DNA from: Phlegmacium glaucopus
Lineage: Eukaryota; Basidiomycota; Agaricomycetes; Agaricales; Cortinariaceae
Assembly: GCA_015039465.1 (NCBI GenBank)
Contig: MU130497.1
Coordinates: 936,970 to 1,000,969, forward strand
DNA: 64,000 nt
Reading direction: 5' to 3'
Shown: one piece after another, positions 32,448-44,102 of the stretch
How the letters are laid out: every line of letters starts with the position of its first letter
Numbering within the stretch: the first letter of the stretch is position 1
Translations under genes and position numbers: made by a program
The notes under the pieces: model-generated
Seen by the model: only the letters and a program-made list of their open reading frames with translations
Told to the model about the DNA's origin: nothing
Database searches by the model: none

Positions 32448-33091
32448 CAATGGTCTCAATGACAAACATGGTGTGAGGTCACAGTCTGGTTGTCACCATG
32501 GTCAATATATCACACATTGAGGTAGTAGTCATCATGGTTTAAATGTCATGTATCTACTAAAATAATTTTATAAGATGGGCAATAGCTTATATCATGTATA
32601 TTAATATATGAACATGGTCTCAGTACAGTGCCAGCAATGACCAAAAGATGTGACTATGACTTATGACCATGACCATGATGTGTGACTATGACTATGATGT
32701 GTGACTATGACCATGACAATGACAATGTATGACCATGACAAGTCATGTGACTTTTTTCTCGCACCTGCTGTCTACTGCCTTCTCACTGCTCAAATGGCCA
32801 AAAGAAAGAACAAGTCTACAGTAGCAGCAGCACAAAAGAGTAAGTTCTCCTATCACAACCTTTGGGATACCTATATTAATTCCTGGTTAGTGGATAATGT
32901 TCTTCTCAGTCTACTTGATAGCATTGGTGCTATTGTCACTGATGATATCACAACTGGCTCAGTGAGATTGACTGAGCTATTATTAAAGATAGGAGATGCC
33001 ACTGGAAAGCACATGACAAAGGTAGGTATTTAACTTCTACTATTTCTAACTAATGGCTAAAATGATAAATTTATTAGGCTGAGGATATCAT
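32448..33091 (+). mobile_element. 5' part of the older transposon copy, with its first exon
   Basis: After the CAATGG duplication the sequence matches 22,655-23,372 closely (ATGGTCTCAATGACAAACATGG onward). It includes a near-identical first exon of the small unknown gene (ATG at 32,793, donor GTAGGT at 33,020) and the acceptor with AGGCTGAGGATATCAT. It stops abruptly at 33,091, where a hAT-like MITE begins. The newer element at 22,628 is inserted 31 bp into this copy. Confidence 0.8.
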
Positions 33092-33669
33092 TAGTGTTTG
33101 GAAGTCCAGTTGCAGGACTGGAAAAAGACTGCAAAAAGACCGGACCAGACTGCAAAAGACCAGACCAGCAGTCCAGTTTTTTGGTTTTTGAGAAGCAAAG
33201 ACTGGAAAAAGACCGGTCTTCGGTCCTAGGACCGGTCTAAACCAATAGTTTTGTAGCCCTTATTTTTCCCTTTAAAACAAGATAAAGACCGTATTTATTG
33301 GTCAAATATTCACTGAGAAAAAAATAAAACAGTAAAAATGTACACAAAATAGTAGGAAACAAATAATATCACCATAAAATTGTCAATTCCCAACAAAATT
33401 TAATGTTCTTGGGCTTATTCTAAAGGTATAGATCACATCTACATATTTGTCTGATATTATATATGAAAATATGACCGGTATTTGTCAAAAGTCCGGTCCT
33501 GGACAGTCTTGGACCAGGACTGGTCCAGGACTGCAAAAAACTGATGTGGACCAGTCCTAATTGGTCCAGTCCAGTCTTTTGACCTTCTAGAAGCTTAGTG
33601 GACCGGTTGCAGTCCCAGTCCTGTCCAAAAATACCAAAAAACCGGACCGGACCGGACCCCCAAACACTA
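33092..33669. mobile_element. hAT-like MITE (Y2), no target duplication
   Basis: TAGTGTTTGGAAGTCC...CCCCCAAACACTA, 578 bp, is an inverted-orientation copy of Y1 (1,940-2,519). The left 8 bases are GATATCAT (part of the older transposon copy) and the right are ATGATAAT (part of repeat X), so the flanks differ in both sequence and origin. Confidence 0.8.
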
Positions 33670-33815
33670 ATGATAATGTTGAACAAATGATTTTATTGAC
33701 CAGGAACATGATTCAGGGCTGCTTCCAAAATAGGTAAGTGAATTCAAAGTCCGCTTATTTTCGTGATGGCAACTTTTAAGCTTTCTTCTCATGCTACCAA
33801 TCAGTATTGGTGCAC
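33670..33815 (-). mobile_element. Fragment of LTR-like repeat X (X3)
   Basis: It matches X1 from about 11,053 to 11,198 (ATGATAATGTTGAACAAATG ... ATTGGTGC). It meets copia protease coding sequence in mid-codon at 33,815, so it was inserted there. The remainder is missing beyond the Y2 MITE. Confidence 0.7.
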
Positions 33816-35520
33816 GATAGCGCCAATAGAGATGAGGTTAATAGGAGCATCTGGCGCATGCAGACAGTTACAGAGGGTAAACAAAATGTATTGAGCCTGA
33901 CCGGTCCCATCAGGAAAAGGGATCCGAAAGGAAACATCACCACCCCCCAAGGCAGCTAACGAGCCTGAGTTGGCAGTCCCAATGGCCACAGCCTTTGAAG
34001 TATCATAGTGCCAAAATAGAGCATGATCACGGATGATGTGGTCAATACAACCCGAATCCAGTGCAGAGTTGAAATGTCCACCAAGTGAAAGAAAAGCGAC
34101 AGATGTAAAATCTGCTATGGAATGGCTTACAAACACCAAAGGACACTTAGGAGGTTCACGCAGGATGTAAACATCACAATGGAGAGTAGGATTTAAAGCT
34201 ACAAAGGGAGCTACTGACAAATGTGCCAATGGGATAACAGGTGCATCATCTAAGGTGTCCAATGGGTCCATAGGAGATATAGGATCAGGAGGAGAGGGTG
34301 GTGTGTCACAGGAAAGGAATGCGTCCTCAATCATGGCAGCCAACATAGCCAATGTCTGTCCTTTGTTACTACAATATTCATTGCGTCACCCCTCCATACC
34401 ACCCCCAGGTTGGAAACAAGTTCCAGAAACGTGACCAGGACGGCCACAGTTGGAACAGTGCAGATGGGAATGGACATGACCTGACACAACAGATGGGGCA
34501 GAGGGGAAGCAACAGATTTGGTAGAAGGTGTGGGAGCAGGAAGAGAAGCAACAGCTGAAGTGGCAACAGGTGGAAGAGAACGAGTAGGACAAGAAGGTTG
34601 CGCTTGAACAGCAGCCCAGAAAGTAGCTTCAAGATCCAACGCAGTCTCTGTGAGTGCAATAAAAGCACCAACATCTTGATCTCCAGCCAAGGTAATATGC
34701 GAGGAGAGCAGGGTGTTGAATGCAGCAGAAAGAGGGAGACCACAAGTGAAATTACTAATGAGGAGCTTCATACTTAGAGGAAATTGAGCAGACCAAAGTC
34801 GTGAAACTCCAGTATGCCACTTGGAGACATATTCATGGACTCAACCAGGAGTACAGGTAGACGAATTCAATGAATTCAGGAGTTCAGCACCATCAGCCCA
34901 ACCACGAAGGCCATAGTAATGAGCAAGGGTTGAGTAGATTGCGTATGCAGTGCGATTTGTCATATTTGAAGAAGGAAGAAGACCTCGTGGCATACCGCCT
35001 AGTCTGGCCATCAACACTCAGAAGGATCCAGGATGTGTCCCAATAGACCAAGATGGCGTAGCAGTGCAGTAACACCTTCATCCCAGGTATAAAAGTCCGA
35101 CTTAGAATTGAGAAGAGAAATGTGGGTAACTGACAGTAAAGCTTTGGAGGAAGCATTAAGAGAAGGAATCACTGATGAAAGAGGTAAAGGTGGTGGTAAA
35201 CAGTAAACATACCGAACAGGATGCTGAGATGAATTAGGAGCGACAAAAGGAGGTGGTAAAGAGGAAGGTTGCGGAGGAAATTGAATTGACAAAGGATTGA
35301 ATGGTGGAATGGGAAAAAGTGGAACAGCTCTAGGAGGATGTGGAGGAATTGGTGGAGGATGTGTGGGGATGGAATTATTTAGAGATTGAGCTAAGAGATG
35401 AGGAGGAGTGTCATGATGGAAATTATGGACACGTTGAAAAGTATCAGGAGATGGTCGGTTGAAATGAGGATTTGTGGAAAAAGGGACATTGGGCAAATTA
35501 AAAGTGCGAGTAGAAGGGCC
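33816..35520 (-). pseudogene. Ty1/copia Gag-protease remnant
   Basis: From about 35,500 the minus strand gives a Pro-rich Gag start and an LNSKSDFYTWDEGVTALLRH block typical of copia Gag. Frameshifted Gag sequence follows, then a zinc knuckle CSNCGRPGHVSGTC (CX2CX4HX4C, near 34,420). A TGA at about 34,386-34,388 is followed by protease with ALDSGCIDHIIRDH (Asp-Ser-Gly) and LHAPDAPINLISIGA. Coding ends where repeat X begins. Integrase and RT are absent. Confidence 0.8.
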
Positions 35521-36096
35521 GCCAATGGCAGGGTTGAATAAATCATCTGAATAAGAAGCTAAACTGAGACCTGGGACAAAGGAACTATACCGGCAACTGC
35601 ATGTTGATAACTATCATGTCCATGTTGGCCAACAAAAGTATGTTGAGAAAAATTGCTCGTCAATGAAGGCGATGGTGAATCCGGGTGATATGTTGCCCCT
35701 CCCCACTTGTGCTGCTCATTTATATGAGGAGTCCGGTACATGTGAAGTTGAATATATGCATGCTCGGAAACCAAAAACAGGCAGGTAGGAATATATGCAC
35801 GTTCAGAACAACAAACGGGCAACGAAACCTAATAAATAAAAGAACTTTGAGTCGTCTATTTCCTGAGATACCCTGTCAAGACTGTTTTAGGTGGGGCCCA
35901 TAACCTGTAATCTAGACACGACAGGGCATGATCCTCAGTGTCAGGAAACAAAGTAAATGACAACTAAGTATATTCACCTAGACACAACAGGGCGTGCTAG
36001 AGTCAGAGTTAGCTACATAGAATATGAAGATAATGTCTAATGAACTCACATCCTCAGTGTCAGGAAACAAAGTAAATGACAACTGAGGAAAAGTTC
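35521..36096. other. Copia upstream region with a 36-bp direct repeat
   Basis: ATCCTCAGTGTCAGGAAACA plus AAGTAAATGACAACT occurs at 35,931-35,966 and again at about 36,052-36,086. CCTAGACACAACAGGGCGTG and CTAGACACGACAGGGCATG form another pair. This may be LTR or leader sequence of the copia remnant. No gene is visible. Confidence 0.45.
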
Positions 36097-36829
36097 TAGG
36101 GATGCCGAAGTTCAGTTCAGTTCAGTTCGGGACCCATTTTCTCAGAACCAGAACCAGAACCAGAACTGAACCAACAGAACCGGTTCTCTTGGTTCGGTTC
36201 TGGTTCAGAACCAGTTTGAACCATAAGAACCAGTTAAAAATAGATTTTTGTTAGGATATCACCAATTAGACAAGAAATTCTCATTTTAAATTTAATTTTC
36301 TAAAATTACATCTTATTTCTTAGAAATAAATATATCTTGAAATTTGAGGCCAGAAGTTTGTAGTATTGGTGTTATAACTATGACATCACTAAAAGTAAAC
36401 ATGAAAAGAAAAAAATACTACAAAACCATTTTGCCAACTAGTGACAACCCTGAATTGGATTCTTGTAATAGGAGTATATTAATATTAATAAAACCTGAAG
36501 TTATAAACTAAATGAGACATATTATTGATTATGTACTATGCCAGACCAAAAAATGATGCACTTCTGATTGGAAATATATTGTGTTGGTGACTTGAATAAA
36601 TATTTTCATTACAGGTACAGGTACATTGTGCCATTTAACCTGTAAAATAACGAAAACAAGTAAATATATTACTTAAATGTTTGCCTTGGGATATAGTGGT
36701 TCAGAACCGGTTCTCAGATTTCTGGCCAATCAAGAACCAGAACCAGAACCAGAACCAGACCAATACTTGGTTCAGTTCGGTTGGTTCTGGTTCTCTGGAC
36801 TGGTTCAGAACTGAACTTCGGCATCCCTA
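36097..36829. mobile_element. hAT-like non-autonomous element, 733 bp
   Basis: It starts TAGGGATGCCGAAGTTCAGT and ends with the exact inverted form. Subterminal GAACCAGAACCAGAACC and GGTTCGGTTC words fill about 150 bp at each end around an AT-rich core with no frame. TAGGG ends and tandem subterminal words are typical of hAT MITEs. The flanks (AAAAGTTC and AGGAAAAC) do not match, though AGGAAAA occurs on both sides. Confidence 0.75.
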
Positions 36830-36837
36830 AGGAAAAC

Positions 36838-37878
36838 TGTAAACAAAGCCAAAACACGGTATATAAAGGAGCGTTGCAGGCACATGATATCAAAGCATGA
36901 TAGATGTCCTGACCACAGACTGGTAAGTCCAACATCATGTCTGTCAGCAGTTAAGTTTGGCACCTGGCTGGATTTTATAATTAGGAAGAAAGTTCAAATC
37001 TGTTTGAGTCTTGTTGGATGGGCCTCCCCTCAGATGGCCATCCAAGCTAGCAAGTCTCATCATCTACATCCAATACTCTGTCCAACACATGACGCTGAAG
37101 CCACTTGCAAGCGGTGTGAAACTGCCTCTGCTTTGCACACCTCCACATTAAGGCTTTATTATTGTTCTCATAGTACCTACACGCGTGGTACGAAAGAGTA
37201 TAGATCGCGGTCAACAGCCACTGTCATGCTAACATAAACGCGGTGTCAAAGCCAAAAAAACAAATGTATGGATAGAAAAGGATATTAGACACACCAGTCA
37301 ATTCCTATTTCTACCACGACCACGTTGCATTAGCATCTAAAAGAATGGATAGCTCGTCAGAACGAACGAAAGATGTCTGTCCAGTATTCAAAAGCTACGA
37401 ACTACAAAACGAACAGGAGGCGACCGAATGAATAAGGAAAACTCGACCACATACCTAACGTCGTGAACACCTTCCCAGATCCTTGGAACATCCTAGAGGT
37501 AGCTTCATAACGCCCAATATTGTTTGTTACCTATCATCACAAAACAGAATGAAACAACGAGCAATCAGCAACTCTCATCGATGAACTTTTTTAGACCGCA
37601 ATAGCCAAATTTTTAACCCTCTGGAGATCCCTTGTTGGGATTCAAATTCCGTGGTGATTCACTGATTGGCAGTGTCACTGTGTGCTAGTCTTTGTTTAGT
37701 TGGCATGCTCAACCCGTACCGCAGCGATTCGGACTTTCAACCATCACGTGCATGACCAAACAAACACGACGCGCCAATTAGTGAGCACGTCGGCTAATCG
37801 TAAAATGGATAAATTTTCACCTGCGTTGCTAGTAGCTACTCTATCTATACAAAATATATCTTATGTTCATATAATTAA
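36838..37878. other. No gene recognised
   Basis: Non-repetitive sequence between the last transposon and the helicase fragment. Short frames have no family resemblance. Confidence 0.45.
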
Positions 37879-38085
37879 ATGGACCCTCCAATTGCTGCTC
37901 CCAATACCTCCTCGTCTCATACAGTCTACACTACAGCCTCTGGAAGAGCACTAGTACGCCAAATTCTGTCCCAATCTGAGCCTGTCGCCATTGAACCACA
38001 TGATTATCAATGTGAAGGAATATGTCGGGCACTGGATGGTGATGATGTTATTGCCACAATGGCAACAGGTGCAGGGAAAATTGAA
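37879..38085 (+). pseudogene. RecQ-type helicase N-terminal fragment
   Basis: ATG at 37,879 starts a frame with EPHDYQCEGICRALDGDDVI and ATMATGAGK, the Q-motif-like region and Walker A of RecQ-family DEAH helicases that are dispersed in many copies in Agaricomycete genomes. It ends right after the P-loop Lys, where sequence of the divergent neighbouring gene begins on the other strand. No helicase body follows, so it is a fragment. Confidence 0.65.
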
Positions 38086-38378
38086 TCAAGTTTGTCTCGG
38101 ACTGCCTCGCATTTTTTGGAGGGAGGTTCGGCTTGCTTAAGGGAATGAAGTACGTCGGCAAGTGGTTCATTTTCTTTCCGACGTTTTGAGCCCCGATTAT
38201 GAGACAGAATAGGGGTGGATGGGTTTGTTGAAGTTCGCAAAGGTGTCTTGAAGCAATAAGTGTCAGGGGCTGAGTGTGTGAGGAAATTATGAGTATTATA
38301 AGGAGAAGGGGTTGGAAAGCTAGGCTTATTGAATGGTGTGGCTGGTGAGGCCTCGAGGTTGAACGAGTTGAAGCTCAT
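38086..38378 (-). pseudogene. Truncated N-terminal exon of an unrecognised gene
   Basis: ATG at 38,378 on the minus strand gives MSFNSFNLEASPATPFNKPS, a Pro/Ser/Thr-rich start, then GSKRRKENEPLADVLHSLKQ, a nuclear-signal-like basic patch. Its organisation, head to head with RPT6 across 289 bp, looks like a normal host gene. After about 98 residues (CEAVRDKL) it runs into the reverse strand of the RecQ fragment, so its body has been lost or displaced. The family was not recognised. Confidence 0.5.
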
Positions 38379-38667
38379 CGCGATTGAGTTCGATCGAGGA
38401 TTCTTTGTTGATAGTGGCCCATCCGTAAAAGGAAAATACACGTGATTTATAGCGAAATCGCTGCGGTACGGGTTGAGGGGCGCGCGTGAAATCAGACTAC
38501 ATATGGGTGACAAATATTAAATTCTAAAAAGAGCCCATTACGTCAGGCTGGCTACGGGAGACTAACTGTGTGCGTCCCGGCTTCCAAATGTTTTGATTGG
38601 CAACGTTGTTTGAACCAAATAAGACGCGTACCCGACTTCCATCTCGACCACATCCCTTCATAAATAA
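38379..38667. promoter_or_regulatory. Bidirectional promoter region
   Basis: A 289-bp spacer between divergent start codons (38,378 minus, 38,668 plus). It must hold the RPT6 promoter. No specific site is claimed. Confidence 0.5.
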
Positions 38668-40186
<1,519 letters not shown>

Positions 40187-40578
40187 ATCTGCTCTTGTAC
40201 TCTTTGTCCTTATAATCATTCACTTCTCCATTCTTTTTTCGGCGGATTTGGCTTATGCACTAAATAACTGACTCCGTCATGGACATATTGTTGACCAACC
40301 CAATTGGCAGAGTGGCTTGGGCGACAAAACTTTAGCGCTGGCGAACTTCTATCCGTCCCTGCATCTTCCCCCGTGCAACTGTGTGCTTCCAGAGTCTAGT
40401 ATGTTGAGGCCTGTACTTGTCGTACACGAAGTCACATACATACAACTTACGTACCTAAGTCTCTTAAGGTTCAAGAAGTCACATTTTTGTGGCCTCATGC
40501 CTTTACTTATAGAAAGGCGTGGATGTGGTGAGTTATCGATCGTTCTTTCTTTCTTTCCCTCTGTTTACAAGACGCGTC

Positions 40579-43500
40579 ATGACAAGTCCTTCCAATTGTC
40601 CCAATGTGCTTGCCAACGGTACATGCGATGACAAGGGGTGTCCTCATACCCATACAATGTGGACTTGTGAGCCATGTGGATTCGTTTTTCAATCAGCCGA
40701 CTTGCATGATCTGCATTTGGCAACAAAGAAGCATCATTCGAAAATCTCAGGACGATCCGTTGTCTCTTATTGTTCTATCTGTGAAGCCAACGTGAGTGGA
40801 GGCCAGGAGCAATGGAAACAACATATCCAGGGACGCAATCACCGGCAGAAGGCGCTTAGTAAAGGAGTGTCGTCAGATGTAGTGCCTCAGCCAGCCACTA
40901 CGACGTCTTCTTCGACGGCATGCGATCTCTGTCAGATCGTAGTACCCACCCTCTATTGGACTAGACATCTGAACAATGAGAAGCACCAATCACGCGAACA
41001 ATTCACTCGATATATGACTGCCGTGGAACAGTCCGAAACTGACAAAAACGGTGTAGTTGTTGAGGGATTGTTTGACTTCGATTTCATCGATCCTCCAGTG
41101 GCTCAAGTAGGCAAGATTACGACTATCAGCATCAAAACTTCGCAACCTTTCTCCAAGTCTGTTTTATTGGAAGCGAAGTTGGCCTCGGCTCAAGGAAATA
41201 GTGGGATATCCTCGTAAGTCTATGGTTCTTAATCACGGTCACATGCCATACTAATAAATTCTATTTACTAGATTTTCTGTACGCATAACCAGTCCCAATC
41301 GCGACATAAGGAATCTTCGTCCCTTGACCCTCGTTATAGGGTTCAAACAAGTTCACATAGGACGGTACCAAGATAGACTCGAACTTATTTTCGAGGACAC
41401 GCAGTTGAAGAAACGCTTCATTATCACGCGAGCGCTCAAAGCGATCGTAGGAAACAAAGCCGAACATGAAGAGCTGCGCCCGAAAGCACCTTACGTTCCT
41501 CGCTCGAGGTCTAACCGCATTGCCGTTCTCGAGGTCGTTGAGGGTGTAAAACCCCCTGCCACCTCCATCATTCCATATGTCGTCCCGCTTCCCCAAGCAC
41601 CTATTCCTGACCGCTTGCGAAGTATTCTCTCTGGTAAAGACTCTGTCGCGAAGATTACTGGCCAGATCAAAAATATCTTCATTCCTCGAGACCTGGACAG
41701 TTCGTCATATGGACAGCACTTCAAGCATTTGCTCTGGATCGAAGAGTTCAAAATGGAGTAGGTTTTTTAGACTCAGTCATTTTTTTCAATCAGTTGAACT
41801 TGGCTATAGGCAAGATATAGAACGTTATGACATGACAAACGCGACTTTGAGTAAGCACAATCATCTTTACTAGTAAGCATCCATCTATAGACATTCTTGT
41901 ACTCTGATGTGATACCCATTGTAGCCTATCTGTTCCTGGTCTTGCGGAAAAAAGGCCTAGCGTTCTCGTTGGTAAGTATCTTAGTATCCTGTAACAAAGT
42001 CTCATGAAAGATAATGTTGAATCGTAGGCGATTGTATACTTGTGCAGGAGCAGGGGGCTACGGGTGGTCGCTGGTTTGAGGGCCATGTCCACGTCCTTCG
42101 TCAAACCGAGGTCGGGCTTCAATTCCATGGGTCGTTCGGGGCCTATGCTCCAGGTCGACGATTCCATATTCGGTTCAAATTGAGTCGTATTCCCGTCCGA
42201 CGCCAGCATCAAGCCATGAACGCTGTATTCACCGAGGATCGGGTTTTATTCCCTCTCATCACCCACCTTCCCGGTGGTAGACCTCCCTCCCCTTCCAATG
42301 CCGCTTTGAAAGTCTTCAATCCTTTAATATCCAGTAACGGACCTCAACTACAAGCAGTGGTTTCTGTTGTGGCACAGCGTCCTGGTTCTCACCCATTTGT
42401 GGTGTTTGGACCGTAAGTTTTTCTTTTTCATGTCCTTACACAGACTGTATTTTATCAAACTTTCTGTGGTAACTAGGCCCGGAACCGGGAAAACAATTAC
42501 CATTGTCGAATGTATCAAGCAAATATTGATTACATATCCTCAAGCGAAAGTCCTTGCATGCGCGCCCAGTAATTCTGCCGCAGATCTTATCGCTTGCCGT
42601 CTTCAGGGTCACTTGGGCGCCAATGATCTCTTTAGATTCTATGCCCCGTCTCGATTTAAGGACCAAGCACCAGATGAACTGCTTCCCTATACATGCGTGC
42701 GGGATGGCCATTTCACTGTCCCAACGATGGCTCGCCTCAAGGGGTTTAGAGTCATTGTTTCAACATGTGTATCCGCATCGGTTTGTTCGAATATTGGCAT
42801 GGCCCGTGGTCACTTCACTCACATCTTCATCGATGAGGCGGGTCAGGCTACAGAACCCGAAGCATTCGTTTCCATCAAGCTGATGGCTGATAGCAAGACG
42901 AACGTAATCCTTTCTGGCGATCCAAAGCAACTTGGCCCAGTTATCCGGTCAGGCATTGCAAGAGAGCTTGGGCTGGAGAAGAGTTTCTTAGAGCGGTTGA
43001 TGGATAGAGATGCCTATAACATTCAAACAGGATATGGTCGAAGGTAGAGTTGATTTTTAAGATTGGTGATAGTGAATGATTGATTATATTAATCTATCGC
43101 TTTTTACAGCGTGGTTAAACTTGTCAAGAACTTTCGATCTCACAATGCTATCCTCCATTTCCCTAATGAGCGATTCTATCTCGGTGATCTTGTTCCATGC
43201 GGTAATCCAGCTGTCATCAACAGCTACCTAAAATCTCAATACTTGCCATCGAAAAAATTCCCTATCGTATTCCATGCAGTTTCTGGGAAAGACGATCGCG
43301 AGGCGTCTTCGCCCTCCTTTTTCAACATCGATGAAGTTTTGCAGGTCAAATCTTACGTCCAAAAGCTAAAGGAAGATCGCAAATTTAGAACTAGTAAATT
43401 TTCATGATTGCGCAATGTTTTACTCTCTAACATCTGAAATGTTTTTCCCTATAGCGGACAAAGATATTGGAATCATTGCACCTTATCATGCTCAATGCTT

Positions 43501-44102
43501 AAAGTTGAGGAATAGCCTTCGGAGTGTTGCCGATGGAATAAAAGTTGGTTCAGTCGAGGAATTCCAAGGCCAAGTTTGTTTCCTCTTATTTCATCATGTT
43601 TTTTTATCCATGAATATCTGACAACTACTATTTCAGGAACGTAGAGTGATTATAATCTCTACTGTTCGGAGCAGCAAGGCGTTCGTTGAATACGATCTTC
43701 GTCATACCCTGGGTTTCGTTGCCAACCCTAGGCGATTCAATGGTACGATTTTAGAAACTTGATCATTGTGATTATGTATTAATACTTTGTGTGATAGTGG
43801 CTATCACTCGTGCTCAAGCTTTGCTGATTATCGTCGGAGACCCACAAGTGTTGTCGCTTGATCCTCTTTGGAGAGCTTTCCTTAATTACATCTATGTCAA
43901 TGGTGGTTGGACTGGTCCTGACATTACGTGGGATCCAAGGGCCGAGGTTGATGAGGCGGGAGGCTATGATAAACAGGTCCGCGACAACGCTCAAATCGAT
44001 ATGAATGAATTCACTCGTCGCATGGAGTCTGTCACTCTGGGTGGAGTAGATGAGGAGTTAGACGCCAATGTCGATCGACCGTGGACTAGGGAAAACGAGT
44101 GA
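40579..44102 (+). CDS. MOV10/SDE3-like SF1 RNA helicase with zinc fingers
   Basis: ATG at 40,579. Three C2H2-type fingers come first ([34 protein letters not shown]...[23 protein letters not shown]). A beta-rich domain follows, then an Upf1-like SF1 core: PGTGKT (exon junction near 42,420-42,478), [21 protein letters not shown] (motif II), [24 protein letters not shown] and NPRRFNVAITRAQ. About eight introns of 45-75 nt, stop at 44,100-44,102. MOV10/Armitage/SDE3 helicases act in small-RNA silencing and RNA turnover; in fungi the role is inferred. No break was found. Confidence 0.85.

Noticed and set aside
36097..36829. Perfect 8-bp target duplication for the hAT-like element
   Set aside because: The adjacent octamers AAAAGTTC and AGGAAAAC do not match; the shared AGGAAAA is offset by four bases on the left.
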